From: an uncultured Chlorobiota bacterium
Lineage (GTDB): Bacteria > Bacteroidota > Bacteroidia > Bacteroidales > JAADGE01
Assembly: GCA_947311265.1 (NCBI GenBank)
Contig: CAMZKQ010000151.1
Span: 1 to 24,805, forward strand
Reading direction: 5' to 3'
Length of the DNA: 24,805 nucleotides
This document shows, in pieces, positions 8,196-15,164 of the stretch (position 1 is its first letter; every line of letters starts with the position of its first letter). A program made the position numbers and the translations under genes. The notes below the pieces were generated by a model. That model was not told the DNA's origin. It saw nothing but the letters and a program-made list of their open reading frames with translations, and searched no databases.

Positions 8196-8239
8196 ACCTA
8201 AAATAACGTTTAGCAATATGATATTGCCCTTTTTTAGGT
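8196..8239. promoter_or_regulatory. Nested palindromes in the fbaA/GH13 divergent intergenic region
   Basis: The centre is a 15-bp odd-length perfect palindrome, GCAATATGATATTGC (8213-8227), like a dimeric repressor operator. Around it acctaaaa (8196-8203) pairs with ttttaggt (8232-8239). The element lies 54 nt before the GH13 start and about 150 nt from the fbaA start. A regulatory role is inferred from symmetry and position only. The rest of the 239-nt region holds AT-rich sequence with two copies of aaatctaaaat (8144-8154 and 8164-8174) and no clear consensus promoter. Confidence 0.4.
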
Positions 8240-8292
8240 TAAAACATTTTTTTTTTGTTATTTAGTAAAATATATTAAAACATATAAGATAG

Positions 8293-9417
8293 ATGAAAAA
8301 TATAATTACATTCTTATTACTAACCGTAGCAACAACATTTTCCGTAGCCCAAGTGGTAACTACAAGCCCTGAGTTTCCGACTGATGCAAGTGCCGTTACA
8401 CTTACTTTTGATGCCTCAAAAGGCAATGCAGCACTCCATAATTTTAGTGGTACAATTTACGCCCATACAGGCGTAATTACCTCGGCTAGCACAGGGCTTT
8501 CCGATTGGAAATATGTAAAAACCGCCTGGGGTACTAACTCGGCAGAAGTTACACTTACCAGCATAGGCAACAGCAAATACACCCTAGAAATAGGCAGTTC
8601 CGTACGTGCGTATTATGGCGTTCCGGCCAACGAAGAAATCCAACAGTTGGCTTTTGTTTTTCGCAATAGCGATGGCTCAAAAATAGCACGAGCTGAAGAC
8701 GGTGGCGATATTTATGCCCAAATTTATTCTGAAACCGCAGTAATTATTACCTCACCTGATGCCGCCCATGTTTACTCCATTGGCGAAACGGTGCAAATAA
8801 AAGCCGCCGCACTTTTTGCCAACCAAATGACTCTAAAAGTAAACGATGTAGAAATTACCACTGTTTCAGCATCAAGTATAGATTATTCCTTTGTGGCAGA
8901 TTTTGCAGGCGAAAATACAATTACAATTACAGCCACAGATGGCACAACCACAAAAACAGAAACGTCCACTTTTTTCGCACACAAAGCTACCGAAATTGCA
9001 GCCTTACCAGCCGGCCTAAAACAAGGGGCAAATTACATTGACGATAACACAGTTACGCTTGTTTTGTATGCCCCCGGTAAAGATTTTATTTTTGCAAAAG
9101 GCAGTTTTGGAGATTGGGCAACTAGCCTAGATTATCAAATGAAAAAAACAGCCGATGGCAAATATTTTTGGCTCACCTTAGAGCAGCTCGAAAAGGGAAA
9201 GGAATACACCTACCAATATGTAATTGACGGCAATATTATAGTTCCAGACCCTTACTCTGATAAGTATTTAGACGCTAACAACGACCAGCATATTAGTAAC
9301 ACTACTTACCCCGATTTAATCCCCTTCCCAACAGGGAAAGCTACTGAGTATGTTTCCGTTTTTCAAACCGCACAACCCCAATACCAGTGGCAAGTTACCG
9401 ATTTTCAGAAACCCTAA
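8293..9417 (+). CDS. Secreted GH13 alpha-amylase-family enzyme, 5' part ending at an in-frame TAA
   Basis: This 374-residue open frame starts with a signal peptide (MKNIITFLLLTVATTFSVAQ). Beta-rich domains follow: a starch-binding-like N-terminal region (about 20-140), an Ig-like segment (about 145-235), and an E-set/CBM48-like domain (about 250-335, with FAKGSFGDW and YQYVIDGNIIVPDPYSDKY) of the kind that precedes GH13 barrels. The frame stops at TAA 9415-9417 just after DFQKP. The very next codons in the same frame continue VTDLVIYETHIRDF, the normal start of the catalytic barrel, so a single nonsense codon splits one gene of about 909 codons. This part alone would be exported but has no catalytic residues and no T9SS signal. 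Confidence 0.85.
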   Translation: MKNIITFLLLTVATTFSVAQVVTTSPEFPTDASAVTLTFDASKGNAALHNFSGTIYAHTGVITSASTGLSDWKYVKTAWGTNSAEVTLTSIGNSKYTLEIGSSVRAYYGVPANEEIQQLAFVFRNSDGSKIARAEDGGDIYAQIYSETAVIITSPDAAHVYSIGETVQIKAAALFANQMTLKVNDVEITTVSASSIDYSFVADFAGENTITITATDGTTTKTETSTFFAHKATEIAALPAGLKQGANYIDDNTVTLVLYAPGKDFIFAKGSFGDWATSLDYQMKKTADGKYFWLTLEQLEKGKEYTYQYVIDGNIIVPDPYSDKYLDANNDQHISNTTYPDLIPFPTGKATEYVSVFQTAQPQYQWQVTDFQKP

Positions 9418-9429
9418 GTAACCGACCTT

Positions 9430-11022
9430 GTGATTTACGAAACACATATCCGAGACTTTATAGCCAAGCATGATTACCAAACCATGATTGACACAATTTC
9501 ATACTTTAAAACCTTGGGAATTAATGCTATAGAGCTTATGCCAATCAACGAATTTGAAGGCAACGAAAGCTGGGGCTACAACCCTGCCATGTATTTTGCA
9601 CCAGATAAATATTATGGCACAAAAGGTAAACTTAAAGCGTTTATTGATGTTTGCCACCAAAACGGCATCGCCGTTATTATGGACATCGTACTCAACCATG
9701 CCTTCGGGCAAAACCCGCATGTACGCATGTATTGGGACGCTGCCAACAATAAGCCTTCGGCAGACAACCCGTGGTTCAACCAGCAATCGCCAAACAGCAG
9801 CTACTCTTGGGGCTACGATTTTAATCACGAAAGTAAAGATTGCCAAAATTTTGTAGATACAGTGAATGCTTACTGGCTTAGCGAATATAAATTTGATGGT
9901 TTTCGTTTTGATTTTACAAAAGGCTTTACCAACAAAGGCGGCGATGGCTGGGCGTACGACGAAAGCCGAATTACAATACTAAAACGCATGGCAGATAAAA
10001 TTTGGGAGACCGCCCCCGATGCCTATGTTATTTTAGAACATTTTGCCGATAACAGGGAAGAAAAAAAACTAGCCAATCATGGTATGTTAATTTGGGGCAA
10101 CCTCAATCACAGCTACTTACAAGCCAGTATGGGCTACAATAACGAGTCGGATTTCTCTTGGGTTTCTGCAAAAAAGAGAGGCTGGGATAACCCCAATGTA
10201 GTCGGGTTTATGGAAAGCCACGACGAAGAACGCATGATGTTTAAAAATTTAGAGTACGGCAATGTTAGTGGGGAGTATAGCGTAAAAGATTTGCCTACGG
10301 CACTCAATAGAGCAAAATTAGCAAGCGTATTTTTCTTCACCATACCAGGGCCCAAAATGATATGGCAATTCCAAGAACTTGGCTACGAAATAAGCATCGA
10401 CGAGCCTTGCCGAGTGTGCAACAAACCCATTCATTGGGAATATTTAAACGACGAAAACCGATATGGACTATACCTTTTCTTTAAAAAGATGATTGAAATG
10501 AAAATTGAAAATCCCATTTTTGAGACTGACGATTTCTCCATTTATGCCAATAGCTCCATCAAACAAATAGTGCTGCGTAGCGAAAATGAAAATATGCTTA
10601 TCGTAGGTAATTTTGGTGTTACCGAAAAATCAGCCGCAGCAAAATTCCCAAGCACAGGGCTTTGGCAAGATATTTTTACAGAAACTGTAATTAATGTTAG
10701 CGATATTTCGCAAGAGCTTACGCTCGCCCCTGGCGAATACCGCATCTATACCGACAGCGTTTCTGGCGGTGCAGAAGAGTTCCCTACGGGCTACAAGGTT
10801 TACCCTAATCCTGCAGAAGATTTTATCCGCATTACAAATATACTTGTTACAGGAAAAGTAACCATCTCCGACCTTTACGGTAAGCAAGTTTTTACTGCCA
10901 CAGCGGCACCTGCCGAACTTACAGAGATTCACATTTCAACCCTAAGAAGAGGCATCTATTTCCTAAAATACGATAATGGGATAGACGCTCCAACAGTAAG
11001 TAAGTTTCTTAAAATGAAATAG
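9430..11022 (+). CDS. GH13 catalytic domain with T9SS sorting domain, 3' part of the interrupted gene
   Basis: The frame is identical to that of the upstream part and the homology begins directly after the TAA; GTG 9430 is only the first nominal start. The (beta/alpha)8 barrel carries region I (MDIVLNHAFG), nucleophile D161 (GFRFDF), acid/base E203 (YVILEHF) and D265 (ESHDEER), numbered from this start, so the active site is intact. Substrates of such enzymes are alpha-glucans such as starch or glycogen. From about residue 454 there is a type A T9SS C-terminal domain (KVYPNPAEDFIRI ... GIYFLKY), which sends proteins across the outer membrane. Without read-through of the TAA this piece lacks a signal peptide and cannot use that route. 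Either the gene is a pseudogene or the stop is a sequence error. Confidence 0.85.
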   Translation: MIYETHIRDFIAKHDYQTMIDTISYFKTLGINAIELMPINEFEGNESWGYNPAMYFAPDKYYGTKGKLKAFIDVCHQNGIAVIMDIVLNHAFGQNPHVRMYWDAANNKPSADNPWFNQQSPNSSYSWGYDFNHESKDCQNFVDTVNAYWLSEYKFDGFRFDFTKGFTNKGGDGWAYDESRITILKRMADKIWETAPDAYVILEHFADNREEKKLANHGMLIWGNLNHSYLQASMGYNNESDFSWVSAKKRGWDNPNVVGFMESHDEERMMFKNLEYGNVSGEYSVKDLPTALNRAKLASVFFFTIPGPKMIWQFQELGYEISIDEPCRVCNKPIHWEYLNDENRYGLYLFFKKMIEMKIENPIFETDDFSIYANSSIKQIVLRSENENMLIVGNFGVTEKSAAAKFPSTGLWQDIFTETVINVSDISQELTLAPGEYRIYTDSVSGGAEEFPTGYKVYPNPAEDFIRITNILVTGKVTISDLYGKQVFTATAAPAELTEIHISTLRRGIYFLKYDNGIDAPTVSKFLKMK

Positions 11023-11107
11023 TTAAACTATATTCACCCCTCATTAAATCCTTACTTTTACAAACATTCGGCAACAGTATATTAAGCATCGAAAAATCAT
11101 AAAAAGG

Positions 11108-12037
11108 TTGCTTAATATTCTTATTGCCCTAATTTCGGTAGGATATATTGCCTCCAAAGCCTCTAAATTTTCATTGCCAGCACCCTCTATTTTTGCAAGT
11201 ACAGAAAACATAGCTCTACTTATTTGCGTATTTTTACTACTCCCACTCAACTGGCTTTCCGAAGCTCTGAAGTGGAAATTCCTGCTCGGCAGAATAGAAA
11301 AAATCACTCTACTTTTAGCCCTGAAATCGGTACTTGCAGGGCTTACATTTGGCTTGCTAACCCCTGCCAGAGTGGGTGAAATTATTGGGCGACCCATGTT
11401 TCTTGCAAAAAAGAACTTCGCAAAAGGCACTTTTGCTGCTACTGCTGGTAGTATTGCCCAATTTTCGGTAACACTCATTTTAGGCTTTTTAGCACTTGCT
11501 TTTTACAGCATATATTTCCCTAAAAAAGTACTAATTAGCCAATCATTTTCGACAACAACCATTAGCATATTAGCCTTATTTTTAGCACTTTGTGTAATTT
11601 TAGGCTATTTTAATATTCAACTTATTTTTAAAATCGTAGAAAAAATAAGCTTTCTAAAAAAAATAATCAAACCAGCCAAAGTACTTGCTGATTATACAAA
11701 AAAAGAACTGTCCGTGGTTTTGAGTATTAGTTTTTTCCGGTATTTAATATTTGGAACACAGTTTTTGTTACTTTTAATACTACTTGATGTCCCTCTTCCA
11801 CTCTACTTTGCAGTTGCAGGAATAGCACTTACTTACCTAGTTTCCACACTAATACCTGTGGCAACATTTGCAGAAATAGGCATCAGAAGCTCGGCTGCTG
11901 TTTTTTTTTTATCGGGGTTTTCCCAAAGCAATGAAATTGCTATCGCAATGGCTACCGCCTCTGTTTGGCTAATAAATGTAGCAATCCCTGCATTAATAGG
12001 TGCATTTATTTGGATATTTCCTAAAAAGAACTTGTAA
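11108..12037 (+). CDS. Flippase-like integral membrane protein (UPF0104 / LPG synthase transmembrane family)
   Basis: The 309-residue, very hydrophobic protein has about eight membrane segments and the family motif LTPARVGEIIGRPMF, seen in the AglD/MprF flippase-domain family (COG0392). Members flip or transfer lipid-linked groups, but the substrate here is unknown. No aminoacyl-lipid synthase domain is present. The TTG at 11108 is the first conventional start, but the frame stays open upstream. ATT at 11081 would give IKHRKIIKRLLNILIALISVGY, which looks like the natural basic N-terminus of the family. The true start may therefore be a rare ATT codon, adding 9 residues. It is 85 nt after the GH13 gene. 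Confidence 0.82.
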   Translation: MLNILIALISVGYIASKASKFSLPAPSIFASTENIALLICVFLLLPLNWLSEALKWKFLLGRIEKITLLLALKSVLAGLTFGLLTPARVGEIIGRPMFLAKKNFAKGTFAATAGSIAQFSVTLILGFLALAFYSIYFPKKVLISQSFSTTTISILALFLALCVILGYFNIQLIFKIVEKISFLKKIIKPAKVLADYTKKELSVVLSISFFRYLIFGTQFLLLLILLDVPLPLYFAVAGIALTYLVSTLIPVATFAEIGIRSSAAVFFLSGFSQSNEIAIAMATASVWLINVAIPALIGAFIWIFPKKNL

Positions 12038-12061
12038 ATATTGATTTCAATTAGTACTTTG
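12032..12061 (+). promoter_or_regulatory. Possible promoter of the lipoprotein/protease pair
   Basis: TTG (12032-12034) is followed after 20 nt by TACTTTG (12055-12061), one base short of the TAnnTTTG box. It overlaps the end of the flippase gene and sits 21 nt before the lipoprotein ATG. This is only a partial match. Confidence 0.35.
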
Positions 12062-12082
12062 CCCTCCTAAAAACTACATTTT

Positions 12083-12568
12083 ATGAAATTTCTTAAACTT
12101 TCTCCCTTCTTACTCATTATTTTTGCAATTTCTTGCAACCAAAACGAAGTGGCAACAACTACTGTGAACAACCAAGCAAGCTCTAAACTAAAGGCCGACG
12201 ACTACTTTTTTGCTCGAAAAGCCAATGGCTCTACCGACCGTATTGCACAGCCTGTGTACAAACGTGGCGAAACAGTTTACTTTGTACTAAAAAATGTAGG
12301 GCAATTGACCCTCGGAGAAAACAATAAACACCACGTAGAAATCCGTATGAAAGTAGAAAATTATATTGGCGAAGTTATATCTTCTAACACTAACCTACTC
12401 AATAAAAAAGGCATACGAAATTTCAAAAATAATCAACTAAAAACCCCCAATGCAAGCTACACCACCACCGAGCAAGACCAACCAGGAAAATACACATTCA
12501 GTATAACTTTAGTTGATTTTATTGCCAACGATAGCTTGGTAGTTTCCAGCCAATTTATACTAGAATAG
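12083..12568 (+). CDS. Small predicted lipoprotein of unknown function
   Basis: The 161-residue product has a lipoprotein signal peptide (MKFLKLSPFLLIIFAISC) with the lipidated cysteine at position 18. The mature part is a single compact domain of about 140 residues with alternating beta-strand-like segments, such as VYKRGETVYFVLKNVGQL, HHVEIRMKVENYIGEVI and PGKYTFSITLVDFIANDSLVVSSQFILE. This suggests an immunoglobulin-like beta-sandwich. I recognise no family with certainty. It lies 46 nt upstream of the membrane-anchored S8 protease gene on the same strand, so the two are likely co-transcribed. A periplasmic partner or substrate role is a guess from position. Confidence 0.8.
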   Translation: MKFLKLSPFLLIIFAISCNQNEVATTTVNNQASSKLKADDYFFARKANGSTDRIAQPVYKRGETVYFVLKNVGQLTLGENNKHHVEIRMKVENYIGEVISSNTNLLNKKGIRNFKNNQLKTPNASYTTTEQDQPGKYTFSITLVDFIANDSLVVSSQFILE

Positions 12569-12614
12569 GCTCATTATAAAACACTTACCTATAAATTAAT
12601 ACAAAACATTTTCA

Positions 12615-14993
12615 ATGGCCAATAAAATAATATTTTCGAGCTTACTACAAGAATTTAGACCAGTAATATGGTACGGCGAACCGGTACACTCTCGCTACGC
12701 CCAGCTAAAAACGGCTCTTGAAGACCAACTAGGCACTGCTTACGCAGAAATTTTAGCAGAACCATCAGTAAGCCCTTCTGCCGAAGCAGGTAACGGGGAA
12801 GCCCATTGGCTAGCAGACTTTAGCGAAACGCCAACAGCCTACCCAAAGCTACCGCCCAGCAAACAAGAGGAAGTGCGGTTATTATTAGCCACAAAACTCG
12901 AAAAAATAAAACAATTTGCCAACAAGCTAAAAGCCGAGGAAGACAAGAACAGGCAAGAACTGGGCGAAATAATGCTACTTGCCACCGAACTACCCGGTTT
13001 AGACTACATTTTTTCTGCCAACGGAAAAATTGTACTCACCCTATGGGGATTTACATCGGAAACGGCACAAAAAACAGACTTTAGAATAAGCAAAGTACTC
13101 GAAAAACCAGCCGCTGCATTTATCCCACCAGCCCCCCCCCCTACTCCACCAGCACCAGTAGAACTTACGCCTACAAGCAGTATTACAACAACTACTGTAA
13201 AGGAAACCGTAGCTGAACAACCGGTTGAAGCAAAACCAGAGAAAGACGAAAAAAAGAAAAAACCATGGCTTTGGATGCTCATTGGGGCATTAATTATGTT
13301 TTTACTACTATTTTTAATCTGGTTTTTCTTTCTGAAAAACCCTGCACAGCAGACTTATTTACCGCCAACACCCGGCGTTCTGCCCCCAGTAGATACCACC
13401 GAAACAGGCATTGACCCTGACGACCCTACCAAACGAAAAATTTTCACCAATAAATTAAATGTCGCCTTAAACAAAGGAGCAGATATAAATAGTTTTGCAA
13501 AAACTATTGGCGAAAAATACGCCGATAATCTTGAAATCGTATATTACGATACGGTTATCAACCTTCTGCAACTAAAAACACCGCCCGAAGATTGGAAAAA
13601 ATGGGCAGATAGCCTAAGAACAGAACCCGCAGTACGCCTCACTTTCAACGAATCCTTATTTAACCGCTCTATAATTCCTACCGACCCTGCTTTCGCAGAT
13701 GAGAAAAAAAGTTGGTACTTTAAAACTATTCAGGCTTACAAAGCATGGGACATTACAAAAGGAAACCCAGACATTGTAATCGCCGTTATTGATAATGGCT
13801 TCGACCTTACACACCCCGAATTTAAAGGAAAAATAATACAGCCTTGGAATGTTTTTAAATCTTCTGCCGATGTTTTTGCCCCCAAAGTAGCTGGTGGCAT
13901 GCACGGCACACACGTTGCAGCAACGGCAGCTGGGCTTATGGGCAATAATGAAGGGCTATCGGGCATTGCCCCAAATTGCAAAATTATGCCCATACAGGTC
14001 GCCGATAAAAATGGCACAATGACCTCATTATCAATAGTTAGTGGCATTTTATACGCCATACACAAAAATGCCGATGTGGTAAATATGTCCTTAGGTATGA
14101 TGTTCCCCGAGCAGGTAAAAAGTTTGCCCGATAGCGAACAAGAAAAACTAACAGACTCCCTCTACCCCAATGAAGCTAAATTTTGGGACGAACTTTATAG
14201 TTTTGCCCAAGAATCCAATATTGTTTTCGTTCAAGCTGCTGGAAATGATAATATTATGGCAGGTATCGACCCTGCTGCTCGCTCCAAAAATACAATTATA
14301 GTTTCAGCCTTTGGGGTGGCCGCCCCTAAAGCTAGCTTCAGTAATTATGGTAAATATTCTGTAATTTCTGCACCTGGTGTTGAAATTTACAGTGCCGTTC
14401 CTGGCGGGAAATATGCCTCATTACAAGGGACAAGTATGGCTTCGCCAATTGTGGCAGGGGCAGTTGCTCTTATCAAATCTAAACGGCCAGAAATGAAACC
14501 TAATGAAATTATTGAATTACTAGTAAATACTGCTAAACCCCTAAACTCCACACCACATATTGGCCCTCTTCTGCAAATTGCAAATGCCCTAAATGGCGAC
14601 ACCAGTGCTACCGATATGGTTATTCCAGAAAACCCTTCGGATTTAACTTTTGCAGAAGGTAGATGGAAAAGCACAACCCCCCTCACTAGCACGATAGATA
14701 AATCTAATGTTTCTCTTTATTTTGAAATAAAAAAAGATGGCAATGGAGAGTTAGAGCTGGTTGAAGAAAAATCTGATGGAAAAACTTGCCGTTCGCCTTT
14801 GGAAATTACATTTAAAGATGGAAAATTAATTATGATACAAACAGGAAATGCAGAGTGTGATGGTGGTGGAAAGTTTTATCGTCCCTATCAATTTGTTTGT
14901 GTACAAGGGAAAAATAATACAGCAGAGTGCAAAGCCAGCGAAAAAGGCAAAACAGGAAAAATCATTGAATTTGGGCTAAAAAAAATAAAATAA
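12615..14993 (+). CDS. Membrane-anchored subtilisin-like (S8) serine protease with SrfA-like flanking domains
   Basis: The 792-residue protein has five parts. Residues 1-160 form a cytoplasmic domain (LGTAYAEILAEPSV, EAHWLADF, KIVLTLWGF) that resembles the N-terminus of SrfA-like proteins. Residues about 163-215 are a proline-rich, charged linker. A membrane segment spans about 217-239 (WLWMLIGALIMFLLLFLIWF). A periplasmic S8 domain spans about 355-680, with Asp393 (VIDNGFD), His430 (MHGTHVAA), oxyanion Asn544 (AAGNDN) and Ser607 (GTSMASP), so it should be active. Residues about 690-792 are a beta-rich domain with cysteines (DGKTCRSP, GNAECDGGGKFY, FVCVQG, AECKASEKG). A propeptide-like region (about 260-350) precedes the S8 core. 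A C10 run at 13132-13141 encodes part of the linker. The SrfA resemblance is from memory and moderate; the S8 assignment is firm. Confidence 0.88.
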   Translation: MANKIIFSSLLQEFRPVIWYGEPVHSRYAQLKTALEDQLGTAYAEILAEPSVSPSAEAGNGEAHWLADFSETPTAYPKLPPSKQEEVRLLLATKLEKIKQFANKLKAEEDKNRQELGEIMLLATELPGLDYIFSANGKIVLTLWGFTSETAQKTDFRISKVLEKPAAAFIPPAPPPTPPAPVELTPTSSITTTTVKETVAEQPVEAKPEKDEKKKKPWLWMLIGALIMFLLLFLIWFFFLKNPAQQTYLPPTPGVLPPVDTTETGIDPDDPTKRKIFTNKLNVALNKGADINSFAKTIGEKYADNLEIVYYDTVINLLQLKTPPEDWKKWADSLRTEPAVRLTFNESLFNRSIIPTDPAFADEKKSWYFKTIQAYKAWDITKGNPDIVIAVIDNGFDLTHPEFKGKIIQPWNVFKSSADVFAPKVAGGMHGTHVAATAAGLMGNNEGLSGIAPNCKIMPIQVADKNGTMTSLSIVSGILYAIHKNADVVNMSLGMMFPEQVKSLPDSEQEKLTDSLYPNEAKFWDELYSFAQESNIVFVQAAGNDNIMAGIDPAARSKNTIIVSAFGVAAPKASFSNYGKYSVISAPGVEIYSAVPGGKYASLQGTSMASPIVAGAVALIKSKRPEMKPNEIIELLVNTAKPLNSTPHIGPLLQIANALNGDTSATDMVIPENPSDLTFAEGRWKSTTPLTSTIDKSNVSLYFEIKKDGNGELELVEEKSDGKTCRSPLEITFKDGKLIMIQTGNAECDGGGKFYRPYQFVCVQGKNNTAECKASEKGKTGKIIEFGLKKIK

Positions 14994-15066
14994 GGGTAAT
15001 AGATTTTATAGGACACTTAAACCAAATGCTTTAGCTACCCACCAGTCGAGCTGGGAATGATGACAA

Positions 15067-15104
15067 GTGATATTTTTGGTATTAACAACCTCTATAAATA
15101 TCAC
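15067..15104. repeat. Inverted repeat downstream of the S8 protease gene
   Basis: gtgatattt (15067-15075) pairs with aaatatcac (15096-15104), a perfect 9-bp stem with a 20-nt loop. It lies just before the terminator hairpin and may be part of the 3' end of the protease transcript. No T-run follows it. Confidence 0.45.
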
Positions 15105-15112
15105 AAAATAAA

Positions 15113-15144
15113 AAAAGAGCCAAACATTTCTGCTTGGCTCTTTT
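15113..15144. terminator. Bidirectional intrinsic terminator between the S8 protease gene and pnp
   Basis: aaaagagccaa (15113-15123) pairs with ttggctctttt (15134-15144) around a 10-nt loop. The GC-rich core with A-run and T-run flanks works in both directions, as expected between convergent genes. Confidence 0.85.
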
Positions 15145-15164
15145 AGTATATCATAAAGAAAGGG

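Noticed and set aside
9415..9417. TAA as a recoded sense codon in the GH13 gene
   Set aside because: TAA is used as a normal stop by most genes in the window (hpf, xerC, accD-region genes, rimP, nusA, infB), and no read-through or recoding signal is visible around it. A nonsense mutation or error is simpler.
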